The notes under the pieces are model-generated. The model did no database searches and was not told the DNA's origin. It saw only the letters and a program-made list of their open reading frames with translations. Of a DNA stretch of 64,000 nt, positions 29,604 to 38,833 are shown piece after piece. Source of the stretch: Halomonas sp. BDJS001 (GTDB lineage: Bacteria; Pseudomonadota; Gammaproteobacteria; Pseudomonadales; Halomonadaceae); contig NZ_CP110535.1 of NCBI RefSeq assembly GCF_026104355.1, positions 806,001 through 870,000 of the forward strand. The letters run 5' to 3'. The position numbers and the translations under genes were made by a program. Every line of letters starts with the position of its first letter. Position 1 is the first letter of the stretch.

Positions 29604-31194
29604 AGCTTGTTTCTCTAACGATTACAGGAGCAGATACTTGTGGTGGTCTGCTTGACGGGATAAATGTACCATTTAGAGGGCCGAATGCTAATACCAACTT
29701 GTTTGACCCAATATGCTTGGTCGGCCCGAATGGCACTGGTAAATCACAACTGCTGCAAGTGGTTGCGGAAATATTTCACTCAGTACTTTGCGAATTTTCA
29801 CCGGAGGAAGAACGTGGTACTTCAAACGATGAACTTTTTTTTGAGCTTGAATACCTTATTTCAGATTTATATGAGAAATTTTCACGGGTTCGTATTAGCC
29901 GAAAACGAGACGGAACGCGGAAGAAAAAAATTAAAGTAGAAGTACTGGTTGATGAAGACTGGGAAGAATTAAACGATCCGCGAAGAATTTCAGAGCTATT
30001 GCCTGCCAAAGTCATTGGCTACACATCGGGTGATAATGAAACCCTGAGTCTGCCTTTCTTTGCAAGTAGGGCAGGTTACGCTGATGAAGTAGCTAAGAAT
30101 GCCAAAAATAAAGATAAAAAAGATAAGCCAATCAAAGACCCTCGATTGATGCTAATTGATTACAGTACTAACCTTGAGGTCTTGGTAGCAAATCTACTAC
30201 TCGGCTCAGAAGATGTTAAACAAAGACTCATCGAGACGCAAAGGCTTGAGAAATTCAGGTCTTTCCGATGCGTGGTTCAGCTCAACCACCCTGCTGCACC
30301 ATCGGGAGGAGTGAAACTGACCCAAGAACTCCAAAATTACATCGGTTTCATGAAAAATGTTCCACATGTTTCGAGCATAATATTAAGAAAAATACTTACA
30401 TTTTCGATTTTTTTATTGATGAATCTGTGCACCAAGCTTTTTCTCATTACTGGCCTGACGGTACATTAGAGCTGTATTCCTGCTTCCACAAGTTGGCAAT
30501 GTTGAATGACTTGATTATTCCAAAGACTTCTAGGAAAAAATTTGATACAGGAATAAAAGACCGTCGGTTTGCATCCCGTTTGCCTGAACCAGTTGATGAG
30601 CACAAGGTATTTCGCTTCGAAAAGCTTGAATTTCTATTAACAGGAAAGAATAAGCCTGTCGATTACGTTTCCCTTTCTGACGGTGAGCACCAGTTGGCCC
30701 AGATCCTCGGGATGATTGGAATGGCATCTGGCCGTAATGTATTATTTTTGCTAGATGAACCGGAAAGCCATTTCAATCCGAGATGGCGTGTTGAATTTAT
30801 TAAAATGATTCGTAATTTTCCTACTGATGTAGGAAGCAGGGCTTCTAATACAGAGGCTGCTCAGCAAGAATGTTTGTTGACTACCCATTCTCCTTTTGTG
30901 CCTTCGGATATGCAGAGGGAGAACGTGTTAATCTTTAAGAAAGATTTAGAAACGACCTCCATTAAGGTTCGTCTCCCTGAAATTCAGACTTATGGAAGCA
31001 AATTTGACGCGATTTTAGCGGAATGCTTTGAAATTCAACCACCTATTTCAGCGTTGCCAAGAGATGAAATTGACAATCTGTTGGTCAAAGGAAGCGCAGA
31101 GGAAATTCAAACTGCACTAAGTAATCTTGGAGATTCTACGGCTCGAATGAGGCTTGCAGCTCGCCTCGCTGCACTGCAAGAAGGTAAGGAATAA
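29600..31194 (+). CDS. Restriction system-associated AAA family ATPase (frameshifted, one base missing in A run)
   Basis: Reconstructed as about 531 residues by adding one A to the A5 run at 30353-30357. The first frame then passes from YIGFMKK into CSTCFEHNIKKNTYIFDF. Walker A is LVGPNGTGKSQLL near residue 45. The C-terminal part has the signature SLSDGEHQLAQILGMIG, Walker B NVLFLLDEPESHFNPRWR and a TTHSPFVPSDM switch. It resembles the AAA ATPases found inside type I restriction loci, and overlaps hsdS by 4 bases. As written the reading frame ends at 30469. Confidence 0.85.
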
Positions 31195-31197
31195 GCT

Positions 31198-32253
31198 GTG
31201 TTTTTTAATTACCCATCAGAGGCAATTCAGAACAATTGGATTCACAACTGTATTGTTTTGACTATCGAGAATATCTGTCAATCGCTGGATCAAGGCGAAG
31301 AAATTAAAGATTGCTCTAGTGTTATTCCTCAGGAATATTTTGAGAGGCTCAAGAAGAAAAGAAAAGTAAAAGAATTGTTTATTGAGTTTAGCAGAAGTGC
31401 GTCTGCTGTTTCTTCTGAAAATCGAAAGGTTTTCGTTTTAAAATTGAAGCAGCAAAATAATGTTGCCGGACTGTTAGATGGAACTGTTGATGTTCCAGTA
31501 TTCGGAGATGGGCTTCAGTTTGTGCTTGAATCAGCAAAAGCTATTTTTGACGAGGGTTTTTCATTACTGTCGAAAATGGAGATCCGTGCAGAACATTATA
31601 AAATTATTTACGAAAAAATTAGTCACAAAACTTGCCCTTTTTGCGGAATGGAGCCTTTCGATGCACCTGGGCAAGCCAGTGAAGATGAAGATCACTACCT
31701 TGCTAGAAGCCACTACCCGCTAGCAGCTGCGAATTTTGAAAATCTTGTCCCAATGGGGGGGAAGTGCAATCAAAGATATAAAGGGCAAGAGGATGTATTA
31801 TATTCTAATGGAGATCGTAGAAAAGCTATTTATCCTTATGGCACTGTTGTTGCTGATATTTCGCTTGAGAACTCTATTCCTATGTCAAATGGGCTTGGGA
31901 ACCCACAGTGGATTATTGATGTTAACCCAGATATCGAAGAGATACGTACATGGGAAAGTATATTTTCCATAAAGAGTAGATTGGAGAATAGCGTCTTTGA
32001 TCCCAATTTTGATAATTGGCTGTCCGCGTTGCCTGACTGGTTTTCTCATTCCAAGCTTGATGAAAGCGCGAGCAATGATGATGTTATTTATCAGCTAGAG
32101 CAACTGATGGAATATAGCCGAAAGCATCGCGGGCAAGGCCAAGAATTTTTCAAAGATAAAGTATATGAGTTCTTGCTTGTTCATTGTAAGCAAGGAAATT
32201 TACAACTGCTAGCAATGATTCGGGCTGCGTTGCCGACTAAAGTCATTGCGTAA
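31198..32253 (+). CDS. HNH-type nuclease-like protein of the restriction locus
   Basis: A 351-residue protein. The central segment has an HNH layout: KTCPFCGMEP (CxxC), DEDHYLARSHYPLAAANFENLVPMGG, then KCNQRYKGQ. Paired Cys, Asp-His, Asn and a final Cys-Asn are all present, as in zinc-stabilised HNH nucleases. The flanking helices are not recognised. It begins with GTG, AAGGAA 6 bases before, only 3 bases after the AAA gene, so the two are coupled. In this locus, which lacks HsdR, it is the only visible candidate nuclease; that role is inferred. Confidence 0.75.
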   Translation: MFFNYPSEAIQNNWIHNCIVLTIENICQSLDQGEEIKDCSSVIPQEYFERLKKKRKVKELFIEFSRSASAVSSENRKVFVLKLKQQNNVAGLLDGTVDVPVFGDGLQFVLESAKAIFDEGFSLLSKMEIRAEHYKIIYEKISHKTCPFCGMEPFDAPGQASEDEDHYLARSHYPLAAANFENLVPMGGKCNQRYKGQEDVLYSNGDRRKAIYPYGTVVADISLENSIPMSNGLGNPQWIIDVNPDIEEIRTWESIFSIKSRLENSVFDPNFDNWLSALPDWFSHSKLDESASNDDVIYQLEQLMEYSRKHRGQGQEFFKDKVYEFLLVHCKQGNLQLLAMIRAALPTKVIA

Positions 32254-32267
32254 AATAGAAGTCATGA

Positions 32268-33766
32268 ATGAATACCTCATCTCTCATCCATAAAGTCTGG
32301 AACTTTTGTAACACTCTGCGTGATGATGGCGTGGGCTATGGCGACTATCTGGAACAGCTTACTTATTTACTGTTCCTGAAAATGGCGCATGAATATGCGC
32401 AGCCGCCGCATTTGCGAAAATCACACATCCCCCCAGAGTATGACTGGGCTAGCTTGCGCAATAAAACTGGAGTACCTCTTGAAGTTCATTACGTTGAGAC
32501 ACTGAACAAGCTTGGAAATCAATGCGGCATGTTGGGCGCTATTTTTTGCAAGGCACAGAACAAGATCCACGATCCCGCCAAGCTCTCGCGGTTGGTGCAG
32601 ATGATCGACGAGCAAAGCTGGATCGGCATGAATATCGATACTAAGGGAGACTTGTACGAAGGTTTGCTCCAAAAAAACGCTGAGGATACAAAAAGTGGTG
32701 CCGGCCAGTACTTTACTCCACGCCCTATTATCCAGGCCATTGTGGCCTGTATGCAGCTACAGCCTAAAAAGACTATTGCTGATCCAGCATGTGGCACTGG
32801 TGGTTTCTTTCTAGCAGCCAATGAATGGCTCACCGGAACTGGTGAGTGGCTTAAGGTTAATGCCGAATGGCTAAAGCGCGATCTGCCTAAGCTCAATAGT
32901 ACGCAAGCCAATTTCCTACGTGATAAGACCTTCCATGGAAACGAGATCGTGGCTAGCACCCGACGACTATGTCTGATGAATCTCTTCCTGCATGGCATAG
33001 GCGAAGTGGATGGTGAGCCGCGCATCGACAGAGCCGATGCGCTGGCTGTTGAACCCGATAAAAAAGTGGATTACGTGCTGGCCAATCCCCCTTTTGGTAG
33101 GAAAAGCAGCATAACCATCACCAACGAGGAGAGTGAAGAAGACAAGAGTGCATTGACCATAGAGCGCCAGGATTTCTGGGAAAGTACTTCTAACAAACAG
33201 CTCAATTTCCTGCAGCACATCGTAAGCATGCTCAAAAAAGGCGGTAAGGCGGCGGTAGTGCTGCCAGATAATGTACTGTTTGAAGGTGGTGCAGGTGAGA
33301 AGATTCGCCGCAAATTGTTGGAAACTTGTGACGTGCATACGATTTTGCGTTTGCCTACCGGCATCTTCTACGCAAATGGTGTAAAAGCGAATGTAGTTTT
33401 TTTGATAATGCTTCTAATGGCGAGAATGCAAATACTAAGGGGGTGTGGTACTACGATTTACGTACGAATAAACACTTTACTCTGAAGAGCCGCACCTTGA
33501 AGCTAGATGATCTTCATGATTTTATCACTTGTTTCAATCCGGGAAACCGGAGCGAACGACGTGAGACTGAGCGTTTCAAATACTATCGTTACGAAGATTT
33601 GATCATTCGTGATAAGGCGAATCTGGATATTTTTTGGTTGAAGGACGATAGTCTTGAGAATATCGATGATTTACCGCCCCCGTATGTGCTTCAGCAGGAG
33701 ATTATTGAGCATATTGAAGCAGCATTGTTTGCGTTCAAAGATGTTGAGTCTGGATTAAAGTCTTAG
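32268..33766 (+). CDS. hsdM: Type I restriction-modification DNA methyltransferase HsdM (frameshifted, one base missing in T run)
   Basis: Reconstructed as about 499 residues by adding one T to the T7 run at 33398-33404. This restores VKANVVFFDNASNGENANTKGVWYYDLRTNKHFTL. The N-terminal helical domain is VWNFCNTLRDDGVGYGDYLEQLTYLLFLKM. The SAM site is ADPACGTGGFFLAANEWL and the adenine N6-methyltransferase motif IV is NPPF in VLANPPFGRK. It methylates adenine at the site chosen by HsdS. As written the first frame stops at 33485, removing about 90 residues. Confidence 0.88.
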
Positions 33767-34058
33767 GTTCTAAGGCTATGTTTTCTATATAAGGAGGTGC
33801 TGCTGTTTAATTAAAGATCGCTATCTACTAGTCATATTCGATTTTTGGGTGCGCGATACTCGCACCCTGCTGCAAATGATGGCCAGCGGGGTTGGCGTTA
33901 GCTTAGTGCCCACGCTGGCGTTAGTGAATAAACTCAACGCCGATATCGTAACCCGCCCCTTTTCTCCTAATAGAACGCGGCATCTAATTGCTTTCTGGCC
34001 CAAAAAGAAACCGCTTATTCCAGTAGGGCGGCAGTTGCTAAGAGAGTGCTGTTCTTGA
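33767..34058 (+). pseudogene. Remnant of a LysR-type regulator (C-terminal end)
   Basis: From about 33849 the frame reads VRDTRTLLQMMASGVGVSLVPTLALVNKLN, then FSPNRTRHLIAFWPKKKPLIPVGRQLLREC. This is the end of a LysR effector-binding domain (the pattern TLxQMVAAGxGVxLVP and the final IxLxWxKxxP). No HTH domain is present upstream; the hsdM stop is only 80 bases away. Probably the tail left when the restriction locus or an earlier element replaced the rest. GC content returns toward backbone levels here. It sits just before phzF on the same strand. Confidence 0.65.
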
Positions 34059-34084
34059 TTATTTTTGTCGTTAAGAGATAAGTC

Positions 34085-34849
34085 ATGAAAATCGATCTAT
34101 ACCAAGTAGATGCCTTTGCCTCAAAGCCCTTTGAAGGCAACCCAGCGGCGGTGTGCCCGCTGGATGCGTGGTTGGATGATGCGCTGCTGCAGGCCATTAC
34201 AGCGAAAAATAACCTTTCCGAAACCGCATTTTTCGTACCCACGGAAGCGGGCTACCACCTGCGCTGGTTTACGCCTTCGGTGGAGGTGGATCTGTGCGGC
34301 CACGCCACGTTAGCGGCGGCGTGGGTGGCGCTTCATATCTTGGGCGTTGTGGCAGAGGCGGTGGCCTTTGAAACCCGCAGCGGTGCGCTGACCATTCGGC
34401 GTGATGGCTATGCGCTGGCCATGGATTTCCCCGCGAAAACGCTAGCGCCTCTAGACATGCACGCGGAGGTAGCGGCTGCCCTGAGCGGTATCGAGATCGA
34501 GGAACTGCTTATCTCGGGTGACATTGTGGTGGTGGTTGAAGAGGCCAGCGTGATTGAACGCCTTGCGCCGGATATGCAGCAGCTTAAACAGCTACCGGGG
34601 CGGGGTGTGGCCGTCACCGCGAAAGGCGATGATGTGGATTTTGTGCCTCGCTGGTTTGGCCCCAAGGTCGGCGTGGAAGAAGACCCCGTCACCGGCTCGG
34701 CCCACACCTCGCTTGCACCTTACTGGGCAGCACGTTTAGATAAGCAGGCGCTGACTACCCGCCAGGGTGGCGCACGCCAAGGTGCGCTGAGCTGCGTTGT
34801 GGAAGGCGAGCGCGTAAAGATCAAAGGCCGTGTTGCGCCTTTTATCTAA
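34085..34849 (+). CDS. PhzF family isomerase/epimerase-like protein
   Basis: A 254-residue protein of the diaminopimelate-epimerase fold. Motifs: YQVDAFASKPFEGNPAAVCPLD with NLSETAFF (the catalytic-type Glu), LRWFTPSVEVDLCGHATLAAAW, and EDPVTGSAHTSLAPYWA. Complete and intact. PhzF itself isomerises a phenazine precursor, but most members have other, unknown substrates and no phenazine genes are nearby. A second, broken copy lies at 53812 in the same orientation. Confidence 0.88.
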   Translation: MKIDLYQVDAFASKPFEGNPAAVCPLDAWLDDALLQAITAKNNLSETAFFVPTEAGYHLRWFTPSVEVDLCGHATLAAAWVALHILGVVAEAVAFETRSGALTIRRDGYALAMDFPAKTLAPLDMHAEVAAALSGIEIEELLISGDIVVVVEEASVIERLAPDMQQLKQLPGRGVAVTAKGDDVDFVPRWFGPKVGVEEDPVTGSAHTSLAPYWAARLDKQALTTRQGGARQGALSCVVEGERVKIKGRVAPFI

Positions 34850-35064
34850 TGGGGCAAATTACTCTGCCTGAAAATTCCCTCCCTAGATTAGTCCCCCGCT
34901 CAATAAGACGCTCCCTTGAATGCCACTCTTTAAAGAGACGCAGTGGGGGTAGGTAATGAATTGAGAGGGAGTGAAACAACACTGCCCTTGGCGCAAAAGA
35001 GGGCATCGGCCCCAGCCGCTGTATACGTTACTATCTGCAACTGTTATTCACGGAGGAAGCACCC

Positions 35065-36015
35065 ATGGCTATAGGCGGCTTGATAGGATTACTGGATGAC
35101 ATTGCCGCATTGGCGAAGTTGACTGCAGCATCATTGGACGATGTGAGTGCCGCCGCTGGGCGTGCGACGGCGAAGGCGGCCGGAGTGGTGGTGGATGATA
35201 CGGCGGTGACGCCGCAATATTTGCAGGGGGTGGCTGCGGAGCGTGAACTGGCGATTGTGAAGAAGATCGCGCTGGGCTCGATTCGCAACAAGCTGATTTT
35301 TATCCTGCCGGTGGCGCTGCTGCTGAATCACTTTTTGCCCGCACTATTGCCGATCATCCTGATGATAGGCGGCACCTACCTGGCTTTTGAAGGCGCGGAG
35401 AAAGTCTGGCACAAGCTCTCTGGTCAGCATGACGACGATAAGCCAGCGGTAGAGAAGGGGCCGGAGGCCGAGAAACAGATCGTGGGTGGCGCCATTCGTA
35501 CCGATCTGATTCTGTCCGCCGAAATCATGGTGATCGCGCTTTCAACAGTGTCCCATCAAGGATTCTGGTCGCAGATGGTTAGCCTGGTGGTGGTCGCGTT
35601 TTTCATCACTATTCTGGTGTATGGCGTGGTCGCGCTGTTGATCAGGATGGATGATATCGGCCTAAAGCTCGCCCAGCGGGATAGTTCGGGAGTGCAGACC
35701 CTGGGCCGTGGTTTGGTGACTGCTATGCCCAAGGTGCTAGCGACCATCTCGGTCGTGGGAACCGTCGCCATGCTCTGGGTGGGTGGGCATATCCTGATGG
35801 CCAATCTTGGTGCCGACGGTACGGGTTGGTTCAACGCTCCCTATGAGTGGGTACACCATATTGAGCAAGGCATTAGCGAGGCAACCGGTGCCTTGGGTGG
35901 CACGCTGGGCTGGAGCTTCAATACGCTGTGCTCTGCGGTGATTGGCTTTTTAGTGGGCTCGGTTGTGGTGGGGCTGCTGAACCTCATGCCCACCAAGAAA
36001 GCGCATGCTGAATAA
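35065..36015 (+). CDS. DUF808 family inner-membrane protein (YedI-like)
   Basis: A 316-residue polytopic membrane protein. It begins with the family signature IGGLIGLLDDIAALAKLTAASLDDVSAAAGRATAKAAGVVVDD. Membrane segments include LIFILPVALLLNHFLPALLPIILMIGG, MVSLVVVAFFITILVYGVVALLI, VLATISVVGTVAMLWVGGHIL and TLCSAVIGFLVGSVVVGLL. Function unknown. GGAGGAA precedes the ATG. It is not coupled to its neighbours. Confidence 0.9.
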   Translation: MAIGGLIGLLDDIAALAKLTAASLDDVSAAAGRATAKAAGVVVDDTAVTPQYLQGVAAERELAIVKKIALGSIRNKLIFILPVALLLNHFLPALLPIILMIGGTYLAFEGAEKVWHKLSGQHDDDKPAVEKGPEAEKQIVGGAIRTDLILSAEIMVIALSTVSHQGFWSQMVSLVVVAFFITILVYGVVALLIRMDDIGLKLAQRDSSGVQTLGRGLVTAMPKVLATISVVGTVAMLWVGGHILMANLGADGTGWFNAPYEWVHHIEQGISEATGALGGTLGWSFNTLCSAVIGFLVGSVVVGLLNLMPTKKAHAE

Positions 36016-36033
36016 TTTTTAGCTGAGACGCTG

Positions 36034-36282
36034 ATGATTTTTCCACTGCTGAACATTGATGCATCTGTGTGCAGTCAAGACACTACAGCACTAACAGCAC
36101 TAACAGCACTAACAGCACTAACAGCACTAACAGCACTAACAGCACTAACAGCACTAACAGCACTAACAGCACCAACAGCACCAACAGCACCAACAGCACC
36201 ACCGTTCACGCTTTATCTACATGAATGTGGAACTAGAGATGCCGACAGAGACATGGTCGATGGCTTCGTGGTGATTAAATGA
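36034..36282 (+). CDS. Doubtful ORF consisting mainly of a Thr-Ala-Leu repeat
   Basis: An 82-codon frame through the 9-bp tandem repeat: nine Thr-Ala-Leu units then four Thr-Ala-Pro units (residues about 18-56). No clear ribosome site precedes its ATG, and the flanks match nothing I recognise. In another plus-strand frame the unit gives Gln-His-stop. It may be a chance frame over a microsatellite. Confidence 0.25.
   Translation: MIFPLLNIDASVCSQDTTALTALTALTALTALTALTALTALTALTAPTAPTAPTAPPFTLYLHECGTRDADRDMVDGFVVIK
36085..36201. repeat. Tandem repeat, 13 units of 9 bp
   Basis: Nine exact copies of ACAGCACTA followed by four exact copies of ACAGCACCA, without interruption. The unit length is a multiple of three, so gain or loss of units keeps every frame. 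The two blocks differ by one T to C change, showing recent stepwise expansion of each type. Confidence 0.95.
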
Positions 36283-36484
36283 TCCCTCGCTCGCGCAGAT
36301 GGAGCGGTATCTACTCATGACTATATGTGCGTGCAGCGACGGTTTCTGAAGATATCAGTGTACTAGTCCCGGTGGCTGCGAAGGTGAGGTTATCTGTTGC
36401 TGCCAAACTCCCTATCTCGAATTCCGAACCTGAAATATTTCTGAATTAGTTGTCATCAACTTGGCATTGCTACTGTATTTAAGG

Positions 36485-38206
36485 CTACATACCTAACTCT
36501 GGCCCATCGTAGCTACGTTGTTTGCGTTGGCGTTTGCTGATCGTTTTCTGGCGTTCCTTATCCGGCATGCTGTGGTAGTGCTCCCGTAGCATTTTCTTTA
36601 ATTCAAGCACATAGGGTTCGTTCTCAATAGCGACCACATAAACATATTGGGGGAGATGACCGGTTGTACCGCTACCGAGGATGCTCAGTGCGTCCTGGAA
36701 CGTGTCGAATGTCTCGCCTATATCAGATTGCGCATTACATAAGCCAAAACTAACAAAACTAGCCCAGTCCCAGCCACTGGTTCGAACATCGAGTGGAAGG
36801 TTGCGTGCTTCAGGTGATTTTTGCATATCCAGTACGCGTTGTTGCAGAAGCTCCGCTGAACTTACGGTAGGTACGGGGCAAAATGGTGTGGTCTGGGACT
36901 CGTGATAGAACAGGTAGTAGCCAGCGCGTGGAAGTTTGGAAAGCTTAGGAAGCTGGCCCTTAGTGCTACCTATATTGGCAATACCCTGTTTCGCTCGCTT
37001 AGCTTGCAAGAGCACTGCTTTTCGACATCTCATTCCACCCACATTTAATGTAATGATTACACCGATATCGGCGCCAGTACGGGCTTCTTCGCGTGTGTTA
37101 GCTAGCTGAAGAGTTCCCAAGTAAGAGTAAGATGATGGGTAGCCGAAAGCCTGAATCCGCTTGGCAGCCCATCTCGTAAGCCAGTTTTCAACATTGGCAC
37201 TGAAGCGCCCATTCAGCATGTCCTCATGTGCAGTTACCCCCGCCATCTGCTGCTCACACTGCAACATAGCCCAGTAAATAGTCCAGAGCACATCGATGTT
37301 GAAGTTCAGAGGCGATGCAGCCTGCAAAGAGAGCAATTGCCACTGGTCTGCAGGGTGGGAGCAGGAAGCTATTTTCTCGGCGGAAGCGCTACACATACTA
37401 GTAATGGCGAGCTTGGCTGATGCCCTAGCAATGTCGCTGAAGCCACCTGTGACGAGTAAGCCATTATGGCTACGATATGCTGCATTAAGTATGTCTTCTG
37501 CTTCTTGCTGCCAATCTGCGTATCTATCCTTTGAGGGGCGCGCTTGGAAGACGAGCTTTGGGAGCAGTGTAGTAGCATCTGCGATGTGGCCATTTTGTAT
37601 CAATGCAGTAATCTTTTCGAAATGCCCAGCAAAATCACCAGCCAGCCAACCTTCGCCGCCCGCGGCTGCTATCGGTGATGCGGCGCCCTTTTGAAAATCA
37701 GTGAGAGCTTTATATTGGGAGCGATAGGACTTTAGTGCCGCACTCTGTTCGGGTCGCCTGCTGCGTTCTACTTCTACCTTATGATTATGCGCATCAATAG
37801 CAACAGCTCGCAGCGTTCGGTTTGTTGGAGCATCGAACTTGCTGGCCGCTAAGGCATGCTCCTCTTGAGCATGCTTCCATTCGCGCCAAGTGTGAAAAGT
37901 GAGTGCTGGGTTGAAAAGCCAACCTAATCTATCCTTGCGTTTGGCGTTCAGGAAGCGCTTTCTGCATATTTTCATTTGAGAATAAGTAGGCTTTAGATTG
38001 TCTTCGCGCTCTTGAGCCTCTTTACGTAAGGCCAAGCTATCAATTTCGCGGATTACTTGCTCAGTCACCCGTATTTTTTGCTCGAGGTTCTGGGTGGCGC
38101 TACCAAGAAATGATGTGAGTCTATGGCTGGTAGTTTTAAGCATTTTGCGTTCTGGGGCTTCCATGGATGGTGTGCTCTGCTTATTGTTCAAAAATTTAAC
38201 TTGCAT
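36485..38206 (-). CDS. Hypothetical protein, possible PD-(D/E)XK-type nuclease
   Basis: A 573-residue protein I do not recognise by name. The N-terminus is a basic coiled coil (SFLGSATQNLEQKIRVTEQVIREIDSLALRKEAQERE). Near residues 365-405 is EEARTGADIGVIITL, then RKAVLLQAKRAKQG, matching the E...GAD...(E/Q)xK layout of many restriction-like and DNA-repair nucleases. The C-terminus is highly basic (KERQKTISKRQRKQRSYDG). It stands alone, with intergenic space on both sides, between a tandem repeat and the AT-rich island. Codon use is intermediate. It could be a solitary defence nuclease; that is inference. Confidence 0.6.
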   Translation of the reverse strand: MQVKFLNNKQSTPSMEAPERKMLKTTSHRLTSFLGSATQNLEQKIRVTEQVIREIDSLALRKEAQEREDNLKPTYSQMKICRKRFLNAKRKDRLGWLFNPALTFHTWREWKHAQEEHALAASKFDAPTNRTLRAVAIDAHNHKVEVERSRRPEQSAALKSYRSQYKALTDFQKGAASPIAAAGGEGWLAGDFAGHFEKITALIQNGHIADATTLLPKLVFQARPSKDRYADWQQEAEDILNAAYRSHNGLLVTGGFSDIARASAKLAITSMCSASAEKIASCSHPADQWQLLSLQAASPLNFNIDVLWTIYWAMLQCEQQMAGVTAHEDMLNGRFSANVENWLTRWAAKRIQAFGYPSSYSYLGTLQLANTREEARTGADIGVIITLNVGGMRCRKAVLLQAKRAKQGIANIGSTKGQLPKLSKLPRAGYYLFYHESQTTPFCPVPTVSSAELLQQRVLDMQKSPEARNLPLDVRTSGWDWASFVSFGLCNAQSDIGETFDTFQDALSILGSGTTGHLPQYVYVVAIENEPYVLELKKMLREHYHSMPDKERQKTISKRQRKQRSYDGPELGM

Positions 38207-38833
38207 GATTGCTAATAATGATTAGTTGACAAAAGTGCTTTCAACATTCAAGCCAAAGTGCCACTCAGATAGGGTACAGAAAACCTATCTCTGTGATGGA
38301 GGGCTGACTGAAAAATATCAGAAGCCCAGTCAGTCACTATTCACGGGCTATAGCGGTAATTTATCCACCGAGCGGCGAAGGAGCCGCCCCTTACTCTCCA
38401 CGTCTTAAATCGTCAGCTCACTTTATTCCTTCTGCTCACGGCCGACTCTTACTCTTGGGAAAGTTGGCCTATCTCTTGGCGACACTTACGTAATTGAATT
38501 AAACACTCATTTAAACCAGAAGTTTTTTTAGCGGTGAAATTAATTCGCGGTCAGGCTCATTGCCATCGTGCGGCATTCGAACTTCTTTCGGATGCGAACA
38601 GTGACGTCTATCTAAATAGAATCGTATAACTTTCTCCTTCATTTTTTAGATGAGTATTAAGAAAATAATATCAGAAGCTGAGGTCTCTGTGCTTGTACTG
38701 TGAGGCTGTCCTAAAGGACAGGTTGTCAGCTCGATAATTTAGGGAGATATTTGTTTGGAATAATTAGGTGCAATTATCATGTAGCCAATGATTTTTAATC
38801 CGCAATTAAGTCACTCTTAAATAAGGGGGATAT
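38207..38833. other. 627-bp non-coding region before the AT-rich operon
   Basis: No convincing gene. Composition falls steadily from left to right into the island. GCGGC/GCCGC forms a small hairpin near 38371-38388. The lux-box-like palindrome at 38706 and a candidate -10 lie in the last 130 bases. Degenerate coding is possible near 38540-38620 but could not be identified. Confidence 0.45.
38706..38721 (+). promoter_or_regulatory. Lux-box-like palindrome upstream of the biosynthetic operon
   Basis: CTGTCCTAAAGGACAG: the CT-N12-AG form of LuxR-family operators, with 7 of 8 positions self-complementary. GT follows, as in the luxI copy. Its centre lies 120 bases before the first ATG. A possible -10, GATATT at 38746-38751, lies about 32 bases beyond the centre, the distance expected for a class II activator site. 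Confidence 0.6.

Noticed and set aside
34085..34849. phzF as evidence for phenazine synthesis
   Set aside because: No other phz gene is present, and the PhzF family is broad with mostly unknown substrates.
36085..36201. The 9-bp repeat as a CRISPR array or TAL-effector repeat
   Set aside because: Units are far too short and have no spacers; the Thr-Ala-Leu reading has nothing to do with TAL effectors.
38560..38640. A possible transposase remnant before the island
   Set aside because: No frame gave a recognisable DDE or Tyr/Ser recombinase motif, so it is left as non-coding.
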